Assembly (NCBI GenBank): GCA_942492445.1
Contig: CALOEW010000090.1
Span: forward strand, 1 to 64,000
Direction: 5' to 3'
Source: NORP240 sp942492445
Lineage (GTDB): Bacteria; Pseudomonadota; Gammaproteobacteria; Pseudomonadales; Pseudohongiellaceae
Length of the DNA: 64,000 nucleotides
The translations under genes and the position numbers were made by a program. Below are positions 1 through 10,331 of this stretch, piece after piece. The notes under the pieces were generated by a model, which was given only the letters and a program-made list of their open reading frames with translations, made no database searches and had not been told where the DNA came from. How positions within the stretch are numbered: position 1 is the first letter of the stretch; each line of letters begins with the position of its first letter.

Positions 1-326
1 CCCACGGCGCGCACCGGCGTCACGTGACCGACGATGAGCTGCCCGGGCGTCACCACCGGGTTCACGTGACACCCGGAGATCGGGCCGATGGTGTACACGA
101 GGAACAGCAGGGTCAGGCCGAACGCCAGTGCGACGCCGAGCTGACCGACATAGGTTCCGGCGAACACCGCGGTACCCACCGCGGAGAACACCAGGAGGAA
201 GGTTCCGATCGCCTCCGCCACGTACTTCCGCAGGTCGGAGAACTCACCGGGGTCTCTGATTTCCAGGGAGGTCTGGCGTGCGAGATCTTCGTCGATTCGG
301 GACTCGGGATCGCGTGGGGGTTCCAT
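1..326 (-). CDS. Aquaporin/MIP family channel, N-terminal part, runs off the window
   Basis: Reading leftward from the ATG at 326, an open frame of 108 codons runs to the window edge without a stop. After a charged N-terminus of about 32 residues there is a hydrophobic helix (YVAEAIGTFLLVFSAVGTAV) and then LGVALAFGLTLLFLVYTIG followed by ISGCHVNPVVT. That matches helix 1, helix 2 and the first half-helix of major intrinsic proteins. The signature NPA reads NPV here; given the error rate of this block that may be a sequencing error or a real variant. About 60% of the protein is missing, so water versus glycerol selectivity cannot be judged. It belongs to the actinobacterial block. Confidence 0.75.
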   Translation of the reverse strand, partial: MEPPRDPESRIDEDLARQTSLEIRDPGEFSDLRKYVAEAIGTFLLVFSAVGTAVFAGTYVGQLGVALAFGLTLLFLVYTIGPISGCHVNPVVTPGQLIVGHVTPVRAV

Positions 327-688
327 GGGTCACCTCGATGTTCGCGGTCCCGCTCGCAGGCGGAACCTGGTGGTAGAACACTTCGAGTCGATGCACCGCA
401 GCCGCGAACTCGTCGTTCGCGCTGTGAGGAGATTACGCATGCGCCGTGACCTCGACAACGACATCGTGCACCGTGGCGTGTCCGCCCATGTAGATGCCCT
501 CCCGCGGCGGCACGCAACAACAACAGTCAGGTGCGCGTAGTCCTGACCGAAACGATCAGGCCGGTGAGAAGGGTGATTCGACCGCCGGTTTGGGCTTTGC
601 GATCCGTTCTTGGTAACCTTGTCCATCGGTGCTCAGATGCACCCAGAGCTTTCCTACCAGCTACCAGCAAGACGACAGGATTTTACGC
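327..688. other. Intergenic stretch without a supportable gene, includes rpsT leader
   Basis: This 360-base stretch lies between the divergent aquaporin and rpsT genes. Short open frames exist on both strands but none has a recognisable protein pattern. Frameshifts are frequent in this block, so a small broken gene on the minus strand around 330–540 cannot be excluded. The part from about 570 to 688 must contain the rpsT promoter and leader, but I see no convincing -35/-10 pair. Confidence 0.4.
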
Positions 689-951
689 GTGGCCAACATC
701 AAGTCCCAGGTGAAGCGGATTCGCACCAACGAGCGCAACCGACTCCGGAATCAGTCGGTGAAGTCGTCGCTTCGTACGGCGATCCGTTCGTTCCGCGAGG
801 CTGCGGCCGCTGCCATGACAAGGACAAGGTCAACGAGCTCCTCGTCGCCACGAGCCGTCAGCTCGACAAGGCTGCCAGCAAGGGTGTCATCCACCCCAAC
901 CAGGCTGCCAACAAGAAGTCTGCTCTCGCGAAGCTTGCCAACAAGCTCTGA
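689..951 (+). CDS. rpsT: 30S ribosomal protein S20 (frameshifted in this sequence)
   Basis: The GTG at 689 starts a basic protein beginning ANIKSQVKRIRTNERNR, typical of S20, the small-subunit protein that binds 16S rRNA near its 5' domain. The frame holds for about 41 residues to roughly 811, then must shift by one base to continue as DKDKVNELLVATSRQLD and end KSALAKLANKL at the TGA at 949–951. The two pieces add up to about 87 residues, the usual S20 length. S20 is nearly universal, so the shift near 805–815 (around a GC-rich ctgcggccgctgcc run) is most likely a sequencing error. In mycobacteria rpsT is likewise convergent with holA. Confidence 0.9.
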
Positions 952-988
952 GTTCATCGCTCCGAGGTAGTAGACGCAGGCTCTGCGT

Positions 989-1024
989 CACGAAGGCCGT
1001 CCCCCGCCGGGGACGGCCTTCGTG
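989..1024. terminator. Bidirectional hairpin between convergent rpsT and holA
   Basis: Bases 989–1004 and 1009–1024 form a perfect 16-bp stem (cacgaaggccgtcccc and its complement) around a 4-base loop. It lies 37 bases after the rpsT stop and in the gap shared with the convergent holA gene. There is no clear T-tract, as is common for actinobacterial terminators. Confidence 0.7.
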
Positions 1025-1067
1025 GCGTTGAACGACAGAAATGATGCCGCCCGCCGGAATCGGCCGC

Positions 1068-1097
1068 GGGCACGAGCACGGGCACGGGCACGGGCAC
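1068..1097. repeat. Short tandem hexamer repeat (GGGCAC-type), five units
   Basis: Five consecutive hexamers read gggcac, gagcac, gggcac, gggcac, gggcac. They sit between the terminator hairpin and the end of holA, just outside the coding region. Its length could vary between strains or be miscounted by the sequencer. Confidence 0.6.
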
Positions 1098-1109
1098 GGC
1101 GGAGAAGCC

Positions 1110-2091
1110 TCAGGCCGCCAGCTCGGAGATGACCCGCACGGCGTGCTCGAGGGGGCGTAGTCCGGATCGGCCGCGGCTCCCTTGACGTCGGCGTTGAGCG
1201 CAGCGACCACCGTGGTCGCGGTCCCGATCGACAATGAGCGCCCACGGTGCGCGCCTGCGCCTGCGCCTTCTTCACCTTCCACGGCGGCATACCCAGCGAC
1301 GACGCGAGGAAGAACGGGTCGCCGCGACCGGCCGAGCCGACCCGGGCGATCGTGTGCACGGCGTCGGCGAGAGCATCGGCGAGCAGCACGTGGGCGACAC
1401 CGCGGTGCATCGCCCACCGTAGCGCTTCGAGCGCACCGGCCGTATCGCTTCTACCACGGCCTTCTCGGCTACGTCGAATCCCGACACCTCGGCCTTGCCC
1501 GAGTAGCCAGCGTCGCACGGCCGCAGCATCGATCTTGCCGCCGGTGTCGGCCACGAGCTGGCTGCACGCCGCAGCGAGTTCGCGCAGGTCGGAACCCACC
1601 GCCTCGATGACGAGCTGTTCGACATCGTCCGAGACTCGCACCCCCGCAGCCTGGAACTCCTTGTGGACGAACGTCCGCACCCACGCCGCCTTCTCCCCCG
1701 CCTTCGCGGGGCGGCACACATGTGCTCCTCGGCGCCGCGCTTGCGCAGCGCGGGCACCATCGCCTTGGTGCGTCCCCCGCCGCTGTGGAGGATCACCAGT
1801 GTTCGACGCCCGGAGGCGGATCGCCCGCGACATCGAGGATCAGCGCCGCGGCGTCCTTCCCGGCGTCGGCGGTGGATTCGAGGATCACGATACGTTCTTC
1901 CGCGAACAGCGACGGACTCAGCAGCTCGGCGAGTTCGGGTACGCCCGCGTCGGCTAAGCGCGGAGCCTGGAGACGGGGAGATCGCCGGGAGTTTCGCTGC
2001 GCGTGCGGACATCGGACACGATCTTCGCGACGGCACGGTCGACGAGCAGTTCTTCCTCACCGAGGATCAGATGCAGGGACGCGTCGCTCAC
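1110..2091 (-). CDS. holA: DNA polymerase III subunit delta (several frameshifts)
   Basis: Delta is the clamp-loader subunit that opens the beta sliding clamp. Pieces of one protein appear in successive frames of the minus strand. The N-terminus LHLILGEEELLVDRAVAKIV follows the GTG at 2091. Next come a central piece WVRTFVHKEFQAAGVRVSDD...LRELAAACSQLVADTGG, an AAA lid piece ALRWAMHRGVAHVLLADALAD, and a C-terminus LEHAVRVISELAA ending at the TGA at 1110–1112. The pieces together give about 325 residues, the usual length. At least three or four indels are needed, so the protein is intact only after correction. The start overlaps the end of comEC as GTGA, as expected for a co-transcribed pair. 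Confidence 0.85.
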
Positions 2092-4451
2092 GGTTCCGAT
2101 CGTGCCACGCACGTCCGACACCACCGCGAGCGCCCCCGGAGGCGGCACGGAGCACTGCAACGTCGCCGTGCAGGTCGGTCCGCAGGACCCGCGCCCCGAT
2201 TCCGGTCAGGGTGGAGACGATCTCGGGATGGGGATGCCCGAACAGGTTGTCTCGCCCGGCGCTGACGAGGGCGACGCTCGGCAGCCGCACAGCGGTGAGG
2301 AAGCGTGCGGGTGTGGTGCGTGAGCCGTGGTGCGGCACCTTCAACACGTCCGCACGCACGTCGGTGCCCGACCGCACGAGTGCGTCGAGCGCGGCCTCCT
2401 CCGCGTCTCCCTGCAACAGGACCCGGCCCACGACGGTGGTGTCGACCGCCAGGACGAGCGAGTTGTCGTTCCCGGAACCGCCTGTCCGTCGCCCGGCCGG
2501 GCCCAGCACCCGGATGTCGAGATCGCCCGCACGCAGGGTCGCACCGGCACCCACTTCCCGCACCACGACACCGGTCCCGGTCGCCGCGTCGAGCACACCC
2601 GCCGCGTCGTCACCGGCAGCACCCGGCCCGACCACGACCATCTCGACCGAGCGCCCGGTGAGGACACCGCGGATCCCACCCGCGTGGTCGGCGTGCAGGT
2701 GTGACGCGACGAGCAGTGCGATACGACGAATCCTCAACCGGCGCAGGCACCGATCCGACGGTTCCGGTTCGGGTCCGGTGTCGACGACCGCGCGCCCGTC
2801 CCCCGTCGCCAGCACCAGCGCATCGCCCTGACCGACATCGCATGCGACGAGTACCGGTCGCTCCGGGCCAGCCCGGTCGCAGCATCCGCACCGGCAGCCA
2901 CACCGCCGCGACGGCCACCGCAATCACGAGAGCCGTGATCCGCACCCGCCGGTGACGAGCCACCGACCACGCCACCGCGACCAGCACCGCCGCGACCACT
3001 GCCCCCACCGGCCCGTCCGGCACTTCGACTCGGCCGACGGCAACGGTGCCGCCCGGTCGGCCACCGTGATCAGCCACCACAGGAACGGCCCGGTGCGCGC
3101 GCGAGCACCTCCCCAACCCACGGGACGACGGAGGCGCCCACCGCGACCAGCGAACCGAGGACCGTCAGCGGCGCAAGTACCGGGGCGACGAGGACATTGG
3201 CCGCGACCGACACGACACTCACGGTCCCGCTCACCGCCGCGACGAGAGGTGCGGTCGCCACGAACGCGACCAGCGACATTGCCGCGACCTCCGCGATGGG
3301 ACGCGGCCACCGCGATCCACGAGCCGGGTCACGACAGGTGGCGCGGCGACGATCAGTGCCGCCGTCGCGGACACCGACAGCGCGAACCCGACGTCGACGG
3401 CGAGGTCGGGCAGGAGTACGAGCAGTACGCCCACCGCGGTGTACACAGGGCGGGAAGTGCCTGTCGCTCACGACCCGTCACGAATGCCAGCAACCCGATC
3501 GATCCCATCGCGGCCGCGCGCACCACACTCGCCGACGGACGGACCACGACGACGAAGGCGACGAAGGCCGTCGCGGCGAGGATGGTCCCGGAACGCGGTC
3601 CGAGTCCTACCGCGCGCAGGAGCAGTACCGCTCCGAGGACGATGCCGACGTTGGCTCCGGACACGGCCGTCGGGCTCTTCAGTCCGGCCACCCGGAAGTC
3701 CTCCCGCACCTCGTCGGTCAGCGCCGTGGTGTCGCCCACCACGAGACCGGGCAGCGAAGTGGCCCGGTCGGCGGGAAGCACCGCGGAACCCACGTGCGCG
3801 AGCCGGTCGCGTACCGTGCCGGCTTCCATCGCTGCCACACCGGGGGCAGACCGACGACCACGTGGGTGCGTTCTCCCGCGTGGAGCACCGCCACCGTGGT
3901 GCCCGGCCCGGTGTGCGGCGCCGCCCGCACGCGTGCGGTGACCGATGCCCGGGCAGGAGATCTCCCCACGGAGTCGGCCGGGGCGAGCACCACCACCGAT
4001 CCCCGGTGTCCATGGATCGCCCACCGACCGTCGTGCTCGAGCCGGGCCGGGATGCGTACCCGGGGTGTGTCGTCGAAGGCCGCAGCCCGGATGTGCCGCG
4101 GGTCGTCGGTGGGGAGGAGGACGACGTAAGCCCCGCGCTCCCTTTCCGCTGCGGGGCGATCGGGTGCTGGTCGGCGGCCCACATTCGTAGACCGGCGAGT
4201 ACGGCCGAATCCACGCGACGACGGCCAGTGCGGCGAGGAGGATCCGCGCACCTCCGCGTGGGATGCGACCGGTCGCGACGAGACGGGACCGTCACGGCGC
4301 ATCCGACGACGGCCGCGACCGCCACGGCGGTGACGATCCGCCATCCCGTGTACAACCCGAGAAGTGTCACGGCCCACGCGGCCAGCGCGCACGGCACCAA
4401 CCGGGCATCGAGAACCGTTGCGGCGTCGGACCCGTCGTTCCGTCCGGTCAC
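2088..4451 (-). CDS. comEC: ComEC/Rec2-type DNA uptake channel protein (multiple frameshifts)
   Basis: ComEC forms the inner-membrane channel for single-stranded DNA in natural transformation; its C-terminal metallo-beta-lactamase-like domain is thought to act on DNA. The C-terminal third is clear at about 2,100–2,900: VACDVGQGDALVLATGDG, then the metal motif SHLHADHAGG, then LKVPHHGS. The hydrophobic N-terminal and competence regions are spread over several frames between 2,900 and 4,451, for example LVPCALAAWAVTLLGLYTGW near the start and LKSPTAVSGANVGIVLGAVL in the middle. The GTG at 4451 overlaps the comEA stop as GTGA. The exact 3' end is uncertain because of a frameshift near 2,100. Actinobacterial relatives keep the gene although competence is rarely shown in them. 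Confidence 0.8.
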
Positions 4452-5286
4452 ACCGTCACCAGTTCACGCAGCCTCGCGAGTCGCGCCGGTCCGATCCCGT
4501 CGACCTCACCGAGTTGTTCGACGTCCGTGAACGATCCGTTGGTGTCGCGCCACGAGACGATCGCCGCGGCCGTGACGGGACCGACGCCCGGCAGCGCGTC
4601 GAGCGCGGTCTCGTCGGCGGTGTTGAGATCCACCGGCCCGCCTGCCTCCGGTGGAGCATCGCCCGGTGTCTGCGCCCCGACGATTCCACTGGCCTGCGGA
4701 ACAGGTTGGGGCGGGGCGATTCCCACGACGATCTGGTCACCGTCGGCGACCCGCCGGGCCAGATTCAGGCCGATGAGGTCGGCGCCGTCGACGGCACCCA
4801 TGCGGCAGCGTCGAGCGCGTCGGCCACACGAGATCCCGCCGGCGACCGCACGAGCCCGGGACGTGTCACCCGCACCCACGACGCTGACGACGAAATCGGC
4901 GGAATCCGGTTGTGCCGTGTCCGTCTCCCTCGCGGCGGACGGCTCTGCCGTGTCCACGACTTCGACTCTCGGCAGCGGCGGTACCGGTTCAGGGACAGCC
5001 GGTCGCGCCACACGACGACGAGTGCCACTGCGGCAGCGAGCACTCCGATCGCGGCGAGAGCAGCGGTTCCCCGTCGTCCCGTGTCCCATCGCGCGGCGGT
5101 CAGCCGATCGACGAATCGTTCCCGGCCGGGACCGCTGTGGAGGGGTTCGTCGCCGTCGTCCGGATCCGCCCAGGGGTGGTCGCCGACCTGTCGTCGGTCC
5201 AGGGCGGTTCCGCGGGCATCGCCGAGGAACGCGTGATCGCGCCCGAGGCGGGTGCGCGCGAGATCACGATGGTCACTGCTCGCCAT
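4448..5286 (-). CDS. comEA: ComEA-like helix-hairpin-helix DNA receptor (frameshifted)
   Basis: The C-terminal about 65 residues are a typical ComEA double helix-hairpin-helix: VDLNTADETALDALPGVGPV, then AAAIVSWRDTNGSF and VEQLGEVDGIGPARL, ending LRELVTV at 4448. The middle carries a soluble-ligand-binding-like region (GADLIGLNLARRVADGDQIV). The N-terminal piece, in another frame from the ATG at 5286, has one membrane anchor (TAALAAIGVLAAAVALVVVW). Two or more indels between about 4,800 and 5,060 separate the pieces. It is probably the membrane-anchored DNA receptor that hands DNA to the adjacent comEC product. Confidence 0.85.
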
Positions 5287-5431
5287 GCCGCGACGCTAAC
5301 CGCGGCCGCGACCGCCGGATTCGGTGTCGGCGCCGATCCGGCCGGGGTTGTGGATGACCCGCACCCTGTGGATGAATGCCCGGATGGGGCCTCCACCGGC
5401 ATCATCCGGGCCGGGGAGGTGGTGTAGGTGG

Positions 5432-6268
5432 TCAGTCCTCGGAGACACCGGTCGCCGCGGAGGCGACGACCACCGACCGCACCCGGCCCGACGTGCGCGC
5501 CGAGAACCGCGTCGAGTTCGGACACGACGATCTCGGTGCCTTCCGGAGCGCTGTGCGAGCTGATCGACGAGGCTGCGCGCCCGCTCGGGTGCCCCCGCGG
5601 TGGTGCACCGCGACGAGCGGTTCGTCGCCCACATCGGTCGCGGCTCCGTCGACGAGCTTGGCCATCGCCTTGGTCATCGTGCGGGTCTTCTCCCGCAGGG
5701 CCAGGCTGCCGTCGGAGATGTGCAGCACGGGCTTCATCGCGAGCGCGGTACCCAACAGCGCTGTGGCCGTGCCGATCCGGCCACCGCGACGGAGGTGGTC
5801 GAGCCGGTCGACGACGAGCAGGGTCCGGGCGGACGCCGCGACCTCCACGGCCCGCTCGTACACCCGGGCCAGGTCTTCTCCGGCCCGTGCGGCGCGCACC
5901 GCTTCGAGGACGGCGAAACCCGAACCCATGGCGGTGTTCCGCGAATCGACGAGCCGGATCCGGTCGCCCAGCGATTCGGCGGCGTGCCGGGCTGCGTCCC
6001 ATGTCCCGGACAGCACCCGCGAGAGGTGCACGGCTACGACGCCGTCTCCTCCACTGTCCTCGAGCGCCTCGGTATAGGCGTCGGTCAGTTCTGCGGGAGA
6101 CGGACCGGAGGTCGTCACGGTCGACAGGTCCTCCGGTAACTCGTCGACGCCCTCGCGGAGGTCGCGTCCGCCCGCGATGATGTGCAGTGGCGCAACACGG
6201 ATGTCGTACCGACGGACCAGTTCAGGGTCGATACAACTCGACGAATCTGTGACGACGACGACGGACAC
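5432..6268 (-). CDS. DegV family fatty-acid-binding protein
   Basis: The start is the GTG at 6268, giving VSVVVVTDSSSCIDPELV, which carries the DegV opening motif VTDSS. Later come TSGPSPAELTDAYTEALE, a lipid-pocket motif HLSRVLSGTWDAAR and VDSRNTAMGSGF. The frame is clean to about residue 215 and then shifts, with the true end IVVSELDAVLGAHVGPGAVG...ATGVSED recovered across frames to the stop at 5432–5434. DegV proteins hold one fatty acid and can present it to a fatty-acid kinase. The gene ends the same-strand run from rsfS and sits 5 bases beyond the octT stop, as in mycobacteria. Confidence 0.85.
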   Translation of the reverse strand: MSVVVVTDSSSCIDPELVRRYDIRVAPLHIIAGGRDLREGVDELPEDLSTVTTSGPSPAELTDAYTEALEDSGGDGVVAVHLSRVLSGTWDAARHAAESLGDRIRLVDSRNTAMGSGFAVLEAVRAARAGEDLARVYERAVEVAASARTLLVVDRLDHLRRGGRIGTATALLGTALAMKPVLHISDGSLALREKTRTMTKAMAKLVDGAATDVGDEPLVAVHHRGGTRAGAQPRRSARTALRKAPRSSCPNSTRFSARTSGRVRSVVVASAATGVSED

Positions 6269-6273
6269 GACGC

Positions 6274-7063
6274 CTACCGTAGGCCCTCCACCGGGACTTC
6301 CGCATCCCGATGCACGATCCGGACCGCGTCGCCGACAGCGGCGGCGACACGGCGGTGTCCTTCCCAACCCCAGTGGATCCCGTCGGGATTGGCGTCGCCC
6401 GAGAAGACGTTCTCCCGCACCGCTTCGGCGAGATCGACGAGGGGAACCGACTTCTCGGCCGCCCAGCGGGTGATCGCGCGTGCCGCGGGAAGCCGTAGAA
6501 GGTGCACCGACCGGTACTGCTCGCTGCGGTGCACCGACGGCATGGTGCCGATGACGGGCAGATCGGGGCGCATGTATGCCAATGCGTCCCTGATCGTTTT
6601 CGAGGTACTCGACGCTGACCCGGGGTGGGAGCGCCACCGGTCGCCCGAGCGGTGACAGTCGCGGCTGCAACCACCCGTAGGCGTTACGCGCCGCGCGACG
6701 CAGAGCCGGCAGGCGGATGTAGCGCAGGCCCTCCCGCAGTGCGGTGGGCAGCGGGGACAGGGTGTCCATCCCGCCCACGGCCAGGACGACGGCTCCGGCG
6801 TGCGGGATCGCGGCCACCCGCAGGTCCTGGGTCATGGCCCACCACGCGTCGCGTGTGGTCCACCCGATCCGGGCGACGAGTTCGACGTCCCATCCGAGTT
6901 CGGCCGCGACCAGGTTGGGCCAGATCTGCGGATGGTCGGCGGGCAGGCCGCCCTTCAGGCCGTAGTAGCTCAGGGAGTCACCGATCACCAGCAGGACCGG
7001 GCGCTGCGGGGCGGCGTCGGTTCCGATCGGCGTGGGTTCATCGAGGACGTCATCGGGCGCCAC
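6274..7063 (-). CDS. octT: SGNH/GDSL hydrolase-fold, diglucosylglycerate octanoyltransferase-like (OctT)
   Basis: Near the start is the GDSL-type nucleophile block VLLVIGDSLSYYG, followed by WPNLVAAELGWDVELVARIG and VVLAVGGMDTL. After a frameshift near 6,600 the C-terminal block has the paired Asp/His in NPDGIHWGWEGHRRVA, ending at 6274. Family and position (between degV and a phosphoglycerate-mutase-like gpgP) match mycobacterial OctT, which acylates diglucosylglycerate in methylglucose lipopolysaccharide synthesis. The start is uncertain because the frame runs unbroken from the end of gpgP; the GTG at 7063 is one candidate. Confidence 0.75.
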
Positions 7064-7681
7064 CGTGGCCGCCGCGTTCCAGACATCGAGGCGCCAGCCG
7101 GACTGCACCTCGCCGTAGCCGCTGAGCTGCACCCAGCTGGTGTTGGCCAGCCCGCCGAGGACGGACCACCGATCGCCGGGCAGATCGAGCAGCGCGGCGG
7201 TGAGCGCGGCGATCAGTCCCCCGTGCGCCACCAGCACGATGGGCCGACCCCTCCAGTCCTCGTGCTCGTCGAGCAGTTCCCCGACGACGGCCACCATGCG
7301 CCGCGCGACGTCGGTCCGGTCTCGCCTCCCGGGCGGTGCCCAGGTCGCGTGCAGCGCGCCAGGCGACGCGCGCGCCGGGTGCCTCGGCGTCGACCTCGAT
7401 GTGGGTCAGCCCCTCCCAGTCGCCGAGGTGGGTCTCGCGCAGCCGGGTGTCGAGCGCGATCAGGCAGCCCGATGCGATCGCCCAGCGCGATCGCGGTGTC
7501 GTGCGCGCCGGCGCAGATCCGACGACACGATCGCGAGCGGATCGTTGGGCGATCGCGTCGCGCGCGGCTTCTCTTGGCTGTACGGCCGAGTTCGGTGAGG
7601 TCGGTGTCGATCTGGCCCTGCATGCCGTCGGTGGCGTTGCACTCGGTCTGACCGTGGCGCAGCAGCACCAGCGTGCCGCAC
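7052..7681 (-). CDS. gpgP: Histidine phosphatase, glucosyl-3-phosphoglycerate phosphatase-like (frameshifted)
   Basis: The phosphate-binding histidine motif LVLLRHGQTECNAT lies next to a GTG near 7681, followed by MQGQIDTDLTELG. Later pieces in other frames include HLGDWEGLTHIEVDAEAPGA and VLVAHGGLIAALTAALLDLP with the second catalytic His. The end GWRLDVWNAAATVAPDDVL reads directly into octT. Members dephosphorylate glucosyl-3-phosphoglycerate in the methylglucose lipopolysaccharide pathway, which fits the octT neighbour. At least three indels break it here, and both ends are approximate. Confidence 0.75.
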
Positions 7682-7699
7682 GCCTGCGTTCTTGCTCTG

Positions 7700-8190
7700 C
7701 TATCCCTCCCGTCCGAACGAGCTGGGGGATCTGTGGCTCGTTCTCTCCTCCGCGTGTCCCCCGGCGTCCCGATCGTCCCGACCGTGCGGACCGCCCATAC
7801 CATCGACCTCGATGCACCACGGGCAGTCCTTCCACAGCCGGTCGAGGGCATAGAAGTTGCGCTCGTCGCTGTGCTGGATGTGCACCACGACGTCGACGTA
7901 GTCGAGCAGCACCCACCGTCCCTCGCTGGTCACCCTCGCGGCGGACCGGCTTGTGTCCGGCGGCGCGCAGTTTCTCTTCGACATTGTCGACGATGGCGTT
8001 GACCTGACGCTCGTTGGGTGCGGACGCGATGACGAAGCAGTCGGTGATCACCAACTGCTCGGAGACGTCCAGGACCACGACGTCGTCGGCCTTCTCGTCG
8101 GCCGCGAGGGCGCGCGATCCGCCTATCTCCAGTTTCGTTCGTTCTGCCGTTGCGCGATCTCGTGCTCGATCCTCTGCGTCTGATGCCGGG
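7700..8190 (-). CDS. rsfS: Ribosomal silencing factor RsfS (frameshifted)
   Basis: The core motif DEKADDVVVLDVSEQLVITD followed by CFVIASAPNERQVNAIVD is diagnostic of RsfS, which binds ribosomal protein L14 and blocks subunit joining in starvation. After a shift near 7,930 the second half reads EGRWVLLDYVDVVVHIQHSD then ERNFYALDRLWKDCPW. The frame ends at 7700. The N-terminus between about 8,110 and 8,190 is not resolved and the start is a guess. Its place between nadD and gpgP matches other actinobacteria. Confidence 0.8.
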
Positions 8191-8238
8191 TGGTGTTTCC
8201 GTGGCGATAGCTCCGACATGTGCACATCTGCGGGGGTG

Positions 8239-8866
8239 CTACCTCGGGCGGTACAGCTGGCGTTCGCTGATGTACTGGACCACGCCGTCGGGGACGAGAT
8301 ACCAGACGGGCCGGTTTTCGCTCGCCCGCAGCCTGCATTCGGTCGAGGAGATCGCCAGCGCCGGGATCTCGATCAGGTCAGCGCGTCCGGGTAGGTCCTG
8401 GAGATGATCGGCGCCAGATGTTCGACGTCCCAGTTCGAAGCCCGGCCGGCGACACCCCGACGAATTTCGCGAGGTCGAACAGCTCCTCCCAGTTCTGCCA
8501 GGTCAGGATACTCTCGAGCGCGTCCGCGCCGGTGATGAAGTACAGCTCGGCGTCGGGATGCTGCTCGCGGAGATCGCGCAGGGTGTCCACCGTGTACGTC
8601 AGTTGCCGTCGGTCGATGTCGACGCGGCTGACCGAGAACCTCGGGTTGGATGCGTCGCGATGACCGTCATCAGGTAGCGGTCCTCGGCCGGGCTGACGTC
8701 GCTTGTCCGCCTTCTGCCAGGGCTGCCCGGTCGGGACGAAGATGACCTCGTCGAGCCCGAAGGTGTTGGCGACCTCGCTGGCGGCGACGAGGTGGCCGTG
8801 ATGGATCGGATCGAACGTTCCGCCCATCACTCCCAGCTTGCGGACCGCCACAGGTTGTTGTTGCAC
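8239..8866 (-). CDS. nadD: Nicotinate-nucleotide adenylyltransferase (frameshifted)
   Basis: From the GTG at 8866 the protein opens with VRKLGVMGGTFDPIHHGHLV, the GGTFDPIHxGH nucleotidyltransferase signature. Further on are VIFVPTGQPWQK and AELYFITGADALESILTW. The C-terminal ISSTECRLRASENRPVWYLV carries the second ATP-binding ISST motif; it is followed by YISERQLYRPR and a TAG at 8239–8241. Two indels, near 8,700 and near 8,385, are needed. The enzyme makes nicotinate adenine dinucleotide in NAD biosynthesis. Confidence 0.88.
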
Positions 8867-8903
8867 GATTGTCGATCTTACTTCGCGGGACCAGGACTAC
8901 AGA

Positions 8904-10330
8904 TCACACCGGCAGTAGCCGCGAGACGATGTCGCCCAACTGCCCGGCGGAACGGCACTCGTACATGCTGATGACGTCGCTGTAGACGGTGGTTGCGGAG
9001 TCTCCCGAACCCCACTGACCCTTCGGTTCCGGGTTGAGCCAGTACGCGTGCTTGGCCACCGCAACCGTACGCGCCAGCGCCGCCACTTTCGGGTCCCGGT
9101 AGTTGGTGCGGGCGTCGCCGAGTACCAGCACCGAGGTCCTGCGGCTAGTCAGGGCGTGGGCGTAGTTGTCGTCGAAGGCCCCGAAGGCATGTCCGTAGTC
9201 GGAGTGACCGTCGTAGGTGATCAGCTCCGCTTCCTTCGAACGATCCGCGACATCGACTCGCCCGAGATCGGACCCTGCATCGAAGATGATGGCGTCACCT
9301 CGTCGGCGGAGTCGATGAAGGCGAAGACGCGAACGCGTGAGAACTGCTCTCGCAGCGCATGGACCAGGAGCAGGGTGAAGTGGCTGAACCCTGCGACCGA
9401 CCCCGACACATCGCACAGAACCACGAGCTCCGGGCGGGCTTTCCTCGGTTTACGCTGCACCAGGTCGATGGGCACGCCGCCCGTGGACATGGATTTCCGC
9501 AGTGTGCGTCGAAGATCGATCGAGCCCGACCTGCTCCGCTTACGCCTCGCGGCGAGCCTGCTCGCGAGTAGTCGCGCCAGTGGCGTGACGCTGCGTCGCA
9601 GGGCCACCATCTCGGTATCCGACGCGCGCAGAAAGTCGACGTCCTCGGCGAGCTTCGGAACGCCGTAGCTCGCGACGCGTTCCCGGCCGAGCTGCTCTGC
9701 GGCGCGGCGGCGTGTTTCCTTCTCCACCATCTTGCGCAGATCTGCGATCCGCTGCGCGGCGGTACGCTTGGCGACCTCGTCCTCGTACGCGCCCGACGAC
9801 CGGTCCGAACCGTTTTCCGCGTTTCCCAGTAGTCCTTGCAGGATCTTGCTCAGCAACGTATCCGGGGCGACATCGCGCAATGCCTGATACGCCGAGAAAG
9901 ACGGCCCGTTAGTCGACTTGTATTGGCCGAGCTCCTCGACCATCTGCGCGGCCAGCATCTCGGTCAGCTCGAGTGCCTCGGGACTGCCGTCGACGAGCAG
10001 ATCGGTGATCAGCTCGCGCAGGGCCGTGAAGTCGATCGTGCCGTCGGGCATCGTCGGCAGCTCGCAGTGAGGATCTGTCCGGCCTCCCGGTGTCCGATCG
10101 CGGGCGGAAACCACAGGTCGAACAGGGCATCGAAGTGTCGCCCGGTGCGTCGGTCTGCGCAGGAGCGAGCACGCCAGTCCTTCGCGAAGGGCTTCGCGAT
10201 CGAGGAGGTCGAGCACGGCGAGAACACGCCCTGCGTCGACCGTTTCGGACGGTCCGACGGCAATGCCGCGCGCCCGAAGCGCCTCGACGAAGTCGACGAG
10301 ATGGCCGGACAATCCGTACGGGGACAACAT
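8904..10330 (-). CDS. VWA (CoxE-like) domain protein (frameshifted)
   Basis: The start ATG at 10330 gives MLSPYGLSGHLVDFVEALRA. The middle is basic and helical, then comes a von Willebrand A MIDAS motif in LVVLCDVSGSVAGFSHFTLL (DxSxS present). After a shift near 9,290 the C-terminal frame gives ELITYDGHSDYGHAFGAFDD and VLVLGDARTNYRDPKVAAL, ending SRLLPV at 8904. This is the usual partner of a MoxR-type AAA+ ATPase, which is the next gene upstream with no spacing. The pair resembles Rv2425c/Rv2426c. Such pairs are thought to act as metal-insertion or complex-maturation chaperones; the substrate is unknown. Confidence 0.8.
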
Positions 10331-10331
10331 G

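Noticed and set aside
1068..1097. Tandem hexamers as a possible CRISPR or regulatory array
   Set aside because: The units are 6 bases without spacers; it is a simple GC-rich microsatellite.
5432..7297. A 621-residue open frame suggesting a phosphatase–OctT–DegV fusion
   Set aside because: Each part corresponds to a separate gene in mycobacteria. The frame is continuous only because of frameshifts, and the OctT C-terminus is found in another frame.
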